Source: JAZDKP01 sp043802925 (GTDB taxonomy: Bacteria > Fibrobacterota > OXYB2-FULL-49-7 > JAEUSG01). Taken from it: a DNA stretch of 31,320 nucleotides. Within the stretch, counting starts at the first letter, position 1, and every line of letters starts with the position of its first letter. The stretch is from contig JAZDKP010000247.1 in NCBI GenBank assembly GCA_043802925.1, positions 1-31,320 of the forward strand, written 5' to 3'. Shown here piece after piece: positions 1-7,210 of the stretch. A model generated the notes under the pieces. The model was not told the origin of the DNA and made no database searches. It saw nothing but the letters and a program-made list of their open reading frames with translations. Both the position numbers and the translations under genes were made by a program.

Positions 1-1451
1 TTGGGCACCCAGGCCGTGTCGAACCCGCCGCAGCGTGCGTTCGCGGTCACGGCCAGGTGCGCCTGCACCCAGCGGCCTTCGACCTGGCTGTAGCCCGTGA
101 CCAGCTCGCGTATCAGGGTAAGGTTCGTGCTGCCGTACGCCACCTTGAGGGTGTCGTTGAGCTTGACCCCGCCCGGATTGGGCAGGTACTGGTAGGTACC
201 AAAGCCCGTGCCCACGCTGTTGGTGATGGCGCCGCCGGTCGTGGATGTGGAGTCGAAAAAGTAGGTGGTGGTGCCCAGTACGACGGTGCCATCGCCCGTG
301 AAACTGTAGCGCTCGAGTTCCGTGGCCGCGTCGACCCAGTTGCCCGCAACACGCTTGTCGCCATGCGGCAAACCGCCCACAAAGGGGTGGACCACCTGCT
401 TCTGGGTGCTGCCGTCGTACTGCATGGCCATGTAGTACTTGGTGTCGGACCAGTGGTCGTGGCCGCTCGCTTCTTCGTTGAACGGGACGGTGCGGCGGCG
501 GTACATCTGCTTGAGCCCGCCTCTGGAACCGTTGGGACCGAGAATGTCGTCATCATTGCTGTAGAAATCCATCTTGAAGACGTTGCCCACCTGGGGCAGG
601 CCGTCCGTGCCGTAAAAGCCGGTGCCGTCAAGCGCGCTCCAGAGCTCGGTCTTGTAGGGGAATTTGAATTCCATGTGCCATACGGAGCGGAACCAGGGGT
701 CCGTGCCCTGCGACTTGGCCGCGAAGTCGATGCCAAAGGCGCTTTGGCCACGGGTGAAGTTCGTGGCCTCGTCGCTGCGGCTGTAATTGGCGAGAAAGGT
801 TGAATGAATGAGACCGGTGAGGTAAGGCTCTTCGTTCATACGTTTCAGGAGCATGAGGTAGGCGGTGTGCGAGTTGTTGCCGTAGGGCATGAGCGCGGCA
901 TTGTCGCTGTAATAGCGGCGAAAGGTGTTGCCTCCGGTCTTTGACCAGAGTCCCGCGCCGTAATCGCCCATGTCCCAAGGGTCGATAGCGAGTTGGATGC
1001 CGTCCTGCTGGGACCAGCCGAGCAGGCTGTCCACGTCATGAATGTCGTCATGCGTTTCAATGCCCACATAGAGGCCGTCATGGTTGTAGCAGAAGCGCCA
1101 GATGGCGTGAAGGTCCTGCGGGCCTTTATACTCGCGGGGGTCCTGGCAGGCCTTTGCAGCGCCCGCGTCCTCCCAGCTGTTGATGATGAGTGTCTCGGCG
1201 TACCACCAGATGGAGTCTTCGAGCAGACCGTCGATGACCGGTGCATAGTACCGCTGGGGAATGGAACCAGGGACCGGAGGCGTGGTGCGGACTTTGTACT
1301 TGGTGTCACCGCGGTAATGGCCCTCAAAAGGCGCAATGAGCCCCGAGGTGTCGCAGTTTGTGGCATTGGGAAAATTGGCCGGATCGAGCCAGGCCTGTGA
1401 AAAAGAAAGACCGGTAAAAAGGAAGATCAACAGAATAAAACTTTTGAACAT
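1..1451 (-). CDS. Secreted protein with CBM9-like domain, 3' end outside the window
   Basis: The frame is open from the ATG at 1451 to the window edge without a stop, giving 483 residues and no C-terminus. A GGAGG lies 4 nt before the start. Residues 1-20 form a signal peptide (short hydrophobic run ending FSQA). From about residue 69 the sequence resembles family 9 carbohydrate-binding-like domains: APVIDGLLEDSIW near 70-82, then HDGLYVGIETHDD near 124-136 and DGIQLAIDP near 150-158, the usual order of CBM9-like strands. Such domains occur in extracellular polysaccharide-binding or polysaccharide-degrading proteins. No catalytic domain is visible in this part. The gene is divergent from the TIGR03790 gene at 1706. 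Whether it also ends in a PNPFNP-type sorting domain cannot be seen. The domain call is from pattern recognition only. Confidence 0.8.
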   Translation of the reverse strand, partial: MFKSFILLIFLFTGLSFSQAWLDPANFPNATNCDTSGLIAPFEGHYRGDTKYKVRTTPPVPGSIPQRYYAPVIDGLLEDSIWWYAETLIINSWEDAGAAKACQDPREYKGPQDLHAIWRFCYNHDGLYVGIETHDDIHDVDSLLGWSQQDGIQLAIDPWDMGDYGAGLWSKTGGNTFRRYYSDNAALMPYGNNSHTAYLMLLKRMNEEPYLTGLIHSTFLANYSRSDEATNFTRGQSAFGIDFAAKSQGTDPWFRSVWHMEFKFPYKTELWSALDGTGFYGTDGLPQVGNVFKMDFYSNDDDILGPNGSRGGLKQMYRRRTVPFNEEASGHDHWSDTKYYMAMQYDGSTQKQVVHPFVGGLPHGDKRVAGNWVDAATELERYSFTGDGTVVLGTTTYFFDSTSTTGGAITNSVGTGFGTYQYLPNPGGVKLNDTLKVAYGSTNLTLIRELVTGYSQVEGRWVQAHLAVTANARCGGFDTAWVP

Positions 1452-1475
1452 GGCGCCTCCCTGTTATTGTTTTTT

Positions 1476-1505
1476 CTGAGGTTATAATTATTGAGGTTAT
1501 AATAT
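1476..1505. repeat. Two tandem 15-bp units in the divergent intergenic gap
   Basis: CTGAGGTTATAATTA (1476-1490) is followed directly by TTGAGGTTATAATAT (1491-1505), 12 of 15 positions identical. Each unit contains TATAAT on the plus strand (1483-1488 and 1498-1503). The pair lies 25-55 bp upstream of the start at 1451 and about 200 bp upstream of the start at 1706. It could be a tandem operator or part of the promoter of the minus-strand gene. No well-placed -35 box was found on either strand. Confidence 0.5.
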
Positions 1506-1705
1506 ACAATACCTTGGTTTTCCGGGACAAGCCCCTCTGCCAATCCCAGCCGTTACCGTTGAAAACGGGTTCCGAACCTTCCACTTAAATGGTGCGTCGG
1601 GTGGAGCATTGCCTTATGTGGATTCTTTTTTCTTGATTTCAGGAAGATTTGCCGTCTATCTTATCCATCAGTTAATTATCTTAGTTTATTATCGAGGAGG
1701 TTGCC

Positions 1706-3583
1706 ATGATGAAGTTATTCATTCTGATGGGTCTGTTGGCCGGATGCGTTTTCTCCCAAGCCTATGATGATCCCTCCAGAGTGGTTGTCGTTTACCGCAC
1801 CAACCAGTCAGACGGCGATGGCAATGGCCAGTCCGACTCCAAGGACCTGGCCGAATACTACCAGGCGAAACGGGGAATCCCGGCGGAAAATCTGCTCGGC
1901 GTCACGACCCCAGACCCGATTATGTACCATCCCAATTACACGCTGCATGGTTTCTTCACTAATCTCGTTATACCGTTACGGAATAAACTCACTGCTCTTG
2001 GAGAAACGAATATCAATTTTATAGTTCTCTGCAAAGGTATTCCCTATCGAATGGTGTCCAAGTCCTCCTCCACAGCCTCTTATCCGGTAGGCCATCATAT
2101 TGCCGCTATTTGGGCCATTGGCAATGATTCCGCCTCTTCAAAAATAGGTTCCATCGGAAGCAACCCCATGTATGAATCCTCGCCGGAGGTGGGTTCGGAC
2201 AAGAACATCGCTTTTGACCATAATACCTTTAAAATTAACGATGGCAGCACGATGTATCTTGTCACGTATCTGAATGGCGTTTCCTTTCAAGACTCAAAAG
2301 AACTAGTCGATAAGGCGCTCTACGCGGAGAAATATCTTTATCCGGACAGCACTGGCGCCAACGGCTATTACAGCCCTATCGGATACGTCGATACCCGCTA
2401 TGGCTATTACAGCCCAGATTCCATGAAAAACTTTTATCCCAAAGGATACGGTTCCTACGGCAATGCGGACATGGATATGATTCAAGGGGTACGGCATATC
2501 ACAGAGGCCGGTTTCAAATGCCGTTGGGAACATACCGGCAGTGTCATTGGCCAGACGAGCGCCTTGTATCATGACGGTAGCAGCGCCTTGACAGCGCCAA
2601 ACGCGATTTTCTACGGCGGCTGGTATAATTTCATGCAATACTACACCAATACCTGGACCTGGATGCCTGGCGCATTTGCCTGTGATTTGAACTCCAATTC
2701 CTTGTCACAGGTTCCAAGCATTTACTGCTTCGGCGGCAGTGCCATAAGCGAAGGGGCCACCGCAGTTTCCGGCGTGATTGATGAGCCCTATTTGACCGGT
2801 CATACCCAGCCTGAAAAGTTCCTCTATTATATCACGCATGGGGCCAATTACGGTGAAATCGCTTACCATTCCGATCCCATGTTCGGCTGGAAAACCTGGA
2901 ACATCGGCGACCCGCTCTATCGTCCCCTGGCTGTTGGGAAAACCCCGGTGAAGGACGATGTGCCTCCGCCGGCCCCTGTGATTGTCGAAACCGTGCCCGG
3001 AGGCGATTATTCCTGCAGGAATTTCTCCATTTCAATCAACACGGACGGCATGGATCCTGATCTGGTCCTGGTCAAACTGGAATATGGTATCACCACCGCC
3101 TATGATTCGATTGTGGATTACAGCCGTTTTTATCGCATGCAACACACCCTCTCCCTGACCGGCCTGACCACGGGCATCACGTACCATTATCGGGTCACAC
3201 TGAAAGACCCGATGGGCAACGAGACCGCAACCGAAGACCGTACCTTCACGACCGCGACGACCTCCGCCGAGTCCCAGGCAGCGCCCACCCTTGCCTCGCT
3301 GGCCGCTTTTCCAAACCCGTTCAACCCGAGCGTCCAAATTCAATGCCTGGTCTATGCCGTGAACGGAATTTCCAGGATATGTCTTGATGTTTTCAACGCT
3401 CAAGGAAAAAAAATTCGCACGTTGGAAGATAACAGGGTTCAAAACGGCCGTTTTATTTCCAGATGGGACGGCATGAATGAAATCGGGCGGCCGGTCCCTT
3501 CGGGAGTCTATTTCTGCCGGCTGACCTACACAGCGGATGGAAAATGTTTTGAGCGAAAGATAACGCTGACTTTCATTAAGTGA
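1706..3583 (+). CDS. TIGR03790 family secreted protein with C-terminal FlgD/T9SS-like domain
   Basis: 625 residues. The ATG at 1706 follows GAGGAGG by 5 nt; a second ATG comes directly after. Residues 1-19 are a signal peptide. The segment VVVVYRTNQSDGDGNGQSD near 26-44 followed by LAEYYQAKRGIPAENLLGV is characteristic of the TIGR03790 family, whose function is unknown. The family core runs to about residue 415. Residues about 425-520 look like a fibronectin type III or Ig-like domain (YRVTLKDPMGNETATEDRTF). From about 535, FPNPFNPSV begins a C-terminal domain ending SGVYFCRLTY...KITLTFIK, the FlgD Ig-like / type A sorting-like module common in FCB-group secreted proteins. It is probably exported across the inner membrane and then displayed or released by a type IX-like route. 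It appears monocistronic. The enzymatic role, if any, is not known. Confidence 0.88.
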   Translation: MMKLFILMGLLAGCVFSQAYDDPSRVVVVYRTNQSDGDGNGQSDSKDLAEYYQAKRGIPAENLLGVTTPDPIMYHPNYTLHGFFTNLVIPLRNKLTALGETNINFIVLCKGIPYRMVSKSSSTASYPVGHHIAAIWAIGNDSASSKIGSIGSNPMYESSPEVGSDKNIAFDHNTFKINDGSTMYLVTYLNGVSFQDSKELVDKALYAEKYLYPDSTGANGYYSPIGYVDTRYGYYSPDSMKNFYPKGYGSYGNADMDMIQGVRHITEAGFKCRWEHTGSVIGQTSALYHDGSSALTAPNAIFYGGWYNFMQYYTNTWTWMPGAFACDLNSNSLSQVPSIYCFGGSAISEGATAVSGVIDEPYLTGHTQPEKFLYYITHGANYGEIAYHSDPMFGWKTWNIGDPLYRPLAVGKTPVKDDVPPPAPVIVETVPGGDYSCRNFSISINTDGMDPDLVLVKLEYGITTAYDSIVDYSRFYRMQHTLSLTGLTTGITYHYRVTLKDPMGNETATEDRTFTTATTSAESQAAPTLASLAAFPNPFNPSVQIQCLVYAVNGISRICLDVFNAQGKKIRTLEDNRVQNGRFISRWDGMNEIGRPVPSGVYFCRLTYTADGKCFERKITLTFIK

Positions 3584-3673
3584 TTATACCAAGCCATTGA
3601 AAGCGCCCTGCTTTACAGGATAGCAAACATCAAAATCCTGTCCGGTTATATTATCCGCGACCGGAAAAGAGCC

Positions 3674-4036
3674 ATGACACACGAAAACCCCTGCCTCACC
3701 TGCGGCGCCTGCTGTGCGCACTTTCTCGTCCCATTTTTCGCAAAAGAAGCCGACCCCGAACAAAACGGCACGGTGCCGCGTGATTACACCGAACCCTTTG
3801 ACGAAGACCGGCTCTGCCTTCTCGGCACCAACCAGCTCGCCCCGCGCTGCGCCGCGCTCCAGGGCGAAATTGGCCATGCGGCGCGTTGCGGCATCTACGA
3901 CAGACGCCCCTCCCCCTGCCGCAACTTCGGCGTCCAATGGGAAAACAACCGCATCGCTTCAACGCAGAAACAGATTGACAGGTGCAACGAGGCGAGGGTG
4001 GAATGGGAATTGCCACCGCTGAAACCGGAGGATTGA
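3674..4036 (+). CDS. YkgJ family cysteine-cluster protein
   Basis: 120 residues, small and cytoplasmic. The N-terminus has CLTCGACC (C7, C10, C13, C14), and further cysteines lie at 48, 59, 72, 82 and 104, within RCGIYDRRPSPCRNFGV around 71-87. This spacing is the signature of the YkgJ / UPF0153 family, thought to bind Zn or Fe through its cysteines; no reaction is established. A purine-rich GAAAAGAG sits just before the ATG. The stop codon overlaps the ATG of rluE (ATGA), so the two are translationally coupled. Such small Cys-cluster proteins are sometimes found next to RNA-modification genes, but a role here is inference. Confidence 0.85.
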   Translation: MTHENPCLTCGACCAHFLVPFFAKEADPEQNGTVPRDYTEPFDEDRLCLLGTNQLAPRCAALQGEIGHAARCGIYDRRPSPCRNFGVQWENNRIASTQKQIDRCNEARVEWELPPLKPED

Positions 4037-4581
4037 TGGCCCGGCTCATTCTTTTCAACAAACCTTATGGCGTGCTCTGCCAGTTCACGGATAGTGAAGG
4101 CCGTCCCACGCTTGCGGATTATATTCCCGTACCCGATGTTTACGCGGCCGGCCGGCTAGATTATGACAGCGAAGGGCTGGTGCTGCTGACGAATGACGGC
4201 GCACTCCAGAAACGTATCGCGGACCCCGCGGACAAGATGGAAAAGACTTACTGGGTCCAGGTGGAAGGCGTTCCAACGGACGAAGCCCTGCGGAAACTTG
4301 CAAACGGGGTGGCATTGAAGGACGGCATGACGCGAAACGCCAAGGCGAAACGCATGCCGGAACCGGAGGTATGGGAACGGACACCACCCATCCGTGTACG
4401 GAAAAAGATACCCGCAAGCTGGATATGCATGATGCTGTCGGAGGGCCGCAACCGCCAGGTTCGCCGGATGACCGCTTCGGTGGGGTATCCCACGCTCAGG
4501 CTGGTACGCATTTCAATCGGCCCGTGGTCTGTGAAGAATCTCCAGCCAGGCGAATGGAAAGAGACACGAGCCTTGATATAA
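4036..4581 (+). CDS. rluE: 23S rRNA pseudouridine synthase, RluE type
   Basis: 181 residues from the ATG at 4036, which overlaps the upstream stop as ATGA and is preceded by GGAGGA; an in-frame ATG at 3982 lies inside the previous gene and is less likely. The protein starts directly with the catalytic fold and has no S4 domain, as in RluE. The signature GRLDYDSEG is at residues 39-47, with D42 the expected catalytic aspartate. LSEGRNRQVRRM near 134-145 is the second conserved RsuA/RluB/E/F motif. RluE isomerises U2457 of 23S rRNA in E. coli. The length is slightly shorter than E. coli RluE. RluF or RluB without S4 is a less likely alternative. Confidence 0.88.
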   Translation: MARLILFNKPYGVLCQFTDSEGRPTLADYIPVPDVYAAGRLDYDSEGLVLLTNDGALQKRIADPADKMEKTYWVQVEGVPTDEALRKLANGVALKDGMTRNAKAKRMPEPEVWERTPPIRVRKKIPASWICMMLSEGRNRQVRRMTASVGYPTLRLVRISIGPWSVKNLQPGEWKETRALI

Positions 4582-4587
4582 AACCCG

Positions 4588-4648
4588 CCCCCCTCTCCTG
4601 CCCCTCGACTCCGCTCGGGGACCAGGAGAGGGGGGAAAGGGGGGTGAG
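4588..4648. repeat. G/C-rich hairpin repeat, copy 1
   Basis: Perfect 13-bp inverted arms (4588-4600 and 4623-4635) flank CCCCTCGACTCCGCTCGGGG (4601-4620), itself partly self-complementary, and are followed by AAAGGGGGGTGAG (4636-4648). The same parts recur at 18443-18596. The hairpin starts 6 nt after the rluE stop and could end or stabilise that transcript, but no T tract follows. Confidence 0.85.
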
Positions 4649-4670
4649 GTATTTTGCTATATATTCTCAA

Positions 4671-4699
4671 TTCAAGTACAACCCCGTACCTTCAAGTAC
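4671..4699. repeat. Direct repeat TTCAAGTAC, 20-bp period
   Basis: TTCAAGTAC occurs at 4671-4679 and 4691-4699, two helical turns apart on the same face of the DNA, 42-70 bp upstream of a sigma-54-like element. Placement would suit an activator, but this is inference. Confidence 0.45.
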
Positions 4700-4740
4700 G
4701 CTCAGGTTTGTAATAATCCCTCTTTTCGCGCAAAAACCCC

Positions 4741-4757
4741 TTGGCACGGTATTTGTT
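4741..4757 (+). promoter_or_regulatory. Possible sigma-54 promoter of the lipoprotein gene
   Basis: TTGGCACGGTATTTGTT matches the -24/-12 consensus YTGGCACGrNNNTTGCW at every defined position except the -12 GC, which is GT here. The element lies 59 bp upstream of the lipoprotein ATG. The mismatch is at a normally strongly conserved base, so the call is tentative. Confidence 0.4.
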
Positions 4758-4815
4758 TAATCATTGGCGACAAACGATGCCGAACAAGACAAAATCATTA
4801 AACCAAGGAGTTACG

Positions 4816-5568
4816 ATGAACCTCTCAAGACCCCTTACTGCTGCGCTGACACTCGGCGCCCTCATTCTGATGACGGGCTGCGCAAAGACCACCAAACCCG
4901 ACACCTTCGACTACAAAGACGGCAATGCCGGCTTTGCGGCCTCCGAAGTAAACAACATGGACAACACGTCGCTCACCTTTGGCGCGGGCGCGCCCAAGGA
5001 ATTTGTAGCCGAGGCCGAAACCCTTTATATTGAACGGAGCGTCACTGCTTGGCATTACGATGCCGCGGCCCAGGGTTTCGTTCGCGAAGCGAATGTGACT
5101 TTCCCGCAGGGTGAGCGCAACCGTAAAGACACGGTTCTGTTCTATGATGCGAGCGGCAACCTCCTCTCCTCCCCAACCCTGGCCACGGTCGATTCCGTTG
5201 TCCACAAGCGGGTAACGATACGTACGCGCGCCGGTAATGAAGTGATTATGCGTCTCCACATGGCCACAAAAATATTGAAGACCGCTTCGGACACCACGGC
5301 CGTCAAGAACGGGAACATCCGGGGCACGTTTAACGGTTATGAGCTCGATTCCAACACCGCCACGGTCACCAACGTGACCCGTTCCCGCGTGGATGGCCAT
5401 TGGGGCTTCCCCGTTTCGGGCAGCATCTATATTGACCGTATCCTCCGCACCATCGAGACTGTTTTCACGGGCGGCAACTCCGCGACCACGACCATTACCC
5501 GCAAACGGGACAACAAAACCTGGATTATCCTGGTGAACCTCGATACGGCCGAGGAAAACGACAAGTAA
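4816..5568 (+). CDS. Lipoprotein of unknown function
   Basis: 250 residues from the ATG at 4816, chosen because AAGGAG lies 5 nt before it and the signal peptide begins here; a longer frame from 4741 would bury the signal. Residues 1-20 form a lipoprotein signal with lipobox LMTGC, so Cys21 is expected to be lipidated. The residue after the Cys is Ala rather than Asp, which fits outer-membrane retention in model Gram-negatives. The mature part is polar, rich in Thr, Asp and Asn with alternating beta-type segments. No known domain is recognised. It ends with a strong terminator and appears monocistronic, possibly controlled by the sigma-54-like element upstream. Confidence 0.85.
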   Translation: MNLSRPLTAALTLGALILMTGCAKTTKPDTFDYKDGNAGFAASEVNNMDNTSLTFGAGAPKEFVAEAETLYIERSVTAWHYDAAAQGFVREANVTFPQGERNRKDTVLFYDASGNLLSSPTLATVDSVVHKRVTIRTRAGNEVIMRLHMATKILKTASDTTAVKNGNIRGTFNGYELDSNTATVTNVTRSRVDGHWGFPVSGSIYIDRILRTIETVFTGGNSATTTITRKRDNKTWIILVNLDTAEENDK

Positions 5569-5592
5569 GCGATTCACACCGGCAATGTCAGC

Positions 5593-5621
5593 AAGGCCCC
5601 GCGTAAAAGGCGGGGCTTTTT
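5593..5621 (+). terminator. Rho-independent terminator after the lipoprotein gene
   Basis: GCCCCGC (5596-5602) pairs with GCGGGGC (5610-5616) around a GTAAAAG loop region, extended by AAG/CTT, and is followed by TTTTT. It lies 25 nt after the stop at 5568. Confidence 0.92.
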
Positions 5622-5659
5622 GTTATATCCGTGAATGACATACGATAATGACAATCCGA

Positions 5660-5688
5660 TTGACAGTCCCCTGTAAGTTTACTATAAT
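5660..5688 (+). promoter_or_regulatory. Consensus sigma-70 promoter for the CDF transporter
   Basis: TTGACA (5660-5665) and TATAAT (5683-5688) are both perfect hexamers separated by exactly 17 bp. The ATG begins 9 bp after the -10 box, so transcription should start at or within about two bases of the start codon. Confidence 0.88.
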
Positions 5689-5696
5689 TTCCTAAT

Positions 5697-6677
5697 ATGA
5701 ACGATATCAATCGACGAAAGACCTCCGTCGCACTACTCTCCATCATTTCCAACGCATGCCTTGTTGGCCTCAAGCTCCTGATTGGCCTGTTCATCGGCTC
5801 GGTCTCGGTCATGTCCGAAGCCATCCATTCCGGCGTGGACCTTCTGGCTGCCATCATCGCCTACTTTTCCGTGCGCGAATCCGCCAAGCCTGCAGACAAA
5901 GACCACCCCTTCGGCCACGGCAAGGTCGAAAACATGTCCGGCACCATCGAAGCCCTGCTTATCTTCATGGCCGCGGTCTGGATTATCTACGAATCCGTGC
6001 ACAAACTGCTTTATCCCCCCAAGGACCTCGCCACGCCCGGGCTGGGCGTGGCAGTCATGCTCCTCTCCTGCATCGTGAACATTTTCGTTTCAGGCCGCCT
6101 CTTCAAAGTCGGCACGGAAACCGATTCCATGGCGCTCAAGGCCGATGCCTGGCATCTCCGCACCGATGTCTACACCTCGCTCGGTGTCATGGCTGGCCTG
6201 GCTTTGATTTGGGGGCTCGAAACCCTTTTCCCTTGGATGAACGTTGAATGGCTCGACCCCGTGGCCGCCATCGGCGTTGCCCTGCTCATTTTCAAGGCCG
6301 CCTATACGCTCACCAAACAGTCGTCCCGCGATCTGCTGGATGTCAGCCTTCCCGACGAGGAGGAGGCCCTCATCCGCCATCACATCCGCGAATTTGCGCC
6401 CACGGTGCGCGGCTTTCACCGGCTGCGCACGCGCAAGGCCGGCGCCCAGCGTTATGTGGAGTTCCACATGCTGGTCGACGGCCGCATGACCGTGGACGAG
6501 TCCCACCGCATCACCGACCTTTTACGTGACGCCATCCGCGAGCATTACCCCCGCACCATCGTCACCATCCATATCGAACCGTGCGAAAACAAATGCACGG
6601 AAGAATGTAAAAACGACTGCCTGCTGATAAAAAAAGAGCGGGAACAGGTAAAAACCGAACTGAAAGAAGGAGTTTAA
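5697..6677 (+). CDS. Cation diffusion facilitator metal efflux transporter with Cys-rich tail
   Basis: 326 residues with six predicted transmembrane segments starting near residue 11 and a cytoplasmic C-terminal domain from about 212. CDF proteins exchange Zn2+, Cd2+, Fe2+ or Mn2+ for protons. HxxxD occurs in TM2 (H44, D48) and TM5 (H153, D157), the pair usually seen in zinc-type members; DHPFGHGK near 69-76 is the conserved TM2-TM3 loop. The tail carries C296, C300, C304 and C308, a regular C-x3 repeat, followed by a charged helix; this is unusual and could bind metal. No ribosome-binding site is visible, and the promoter sits so close that the mRNA is probably leaderless. The zinc-ribbon gene follows after 2 nt. 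Substrate is not proven. Confidence 0.93.
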   Translation: MNDINRRKTSVALLSIISNACLVGLKLLIGLFIGSVSVMSEAIHSGVDLLAAIIAYFSVRESAKPADKDHPFGHGKVENMSGTIEALLIFMAAVWIIYESVHKLLYPPKDLATPGLGVAVMLLSCIVNIFVSGRLFKVGTETDSMALKADAWHLRTDVYTSLGVMAGLALIWGLETLFPWMNVEWLDPVAAIGVALLIFKAAYTLTKQSSRDLLDVSLPDEEEALIRHHIREFAPTVRGFHRLRTRKAGAQRYVEFHMLVDGRMTVDESHRITDLLRDAIREHYPRTIVTIHIEPCENKCTEECKNDCLLIKKEREQVKTELKEGV

Positions 6678-6679
6678 CC

Positions 6680-6985
6680 ATGCCCGTCCGCCCCAGTGAA
6701 AAGGAAGAGGCCTATTTCGCCCGCCAGGCCTTTGAACGGAAAAAAAAGCAGGAAGAAGAACACCATAAAAACATGAAGGCCGCCGAAAAAGAACGGCTGA
6801 AAGAGCTTCACCATATGCACTGCCCCAAGTGCGGCATGGAGCTCATTGAAATCGACTACAAGCACATCAAAATCGACAAATGTTCCGAATGCAGCGGCAT
6901 CTGGCTCGATGCGGGCGAACTGGAACAGGTCACACAAATGGAAAAGGGCCCGCTGCAAAAGTTTTTCAGCGTATTTACGGATTGA
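6680..6985 (+). CDS. Zinc-ribbon (TFIIB-type) small protein
   Basis: 101 residues. AAGGAG lies 7 nt before the ATG, and the gene begins 2 nt after the CDF stop. Residues 8-45 form a highly charged helix or coiled coil (repeats of Glu, Lys and Arg). Residues 48-71 hold a zinc ribbon with C48, C51, C68 and C71, ending SGIWLDAGELEQV, the pattern of the zf-TFIIB family (Pfam name from memory). Members are small, soluble and mostly uncharacterised. Tight linkage to a metal transporter suggests a metal-dependent partner or regulator, but that is inference. Confidence 0.88.
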   Translation: MPVRPSEKEEAYFARQAFERKKKQEEEHHKNMKAAEKERLKELHHMHCPKCGMELIEIDYKHIKIDKCSECSGIWLDAGELEQVTQMEKGPLQKFFSVFTD

Positions 6986-7210
6986 CCCGGCCATTAAGGC
7001 CGCGCTTAAAAGATAGGATCGCGTTTTTTTATACTTTTCATTGCACCGCTTTGCCTGAAATAATTATTTTTTGTGGCTCATCGGGTGAACGTGCATGTCA
7101 GGCCATTGAGATTCTAACCGTTTTTCACTGCCTTATGTTCCCCTGCTGTCTTTTCCATCACGCATTATGCATATTGATTTCTTTAGGGTAAATAGGAAGT
7201 GGAGCAAGTA

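Noticed and set aside
3615..3641. Hairpin ACAGGAT/ATCCTGT as terminator of the TIGR03790 gene
   Set aside because: The stem is only 7 bp with a 13-base loop, and no T tract follows.
3982..4035. Longer rluE start at 3982
   Set aside because: It lies inside the upstream gene; the ATGA overlap at 4036 with GGAGGA upstream and the family start fit better.
6996..7032. Terminator after the zinc-ribbon gene
   Set aside because: A T tract is present at 7025-7031 but no convincing stem precedes it.
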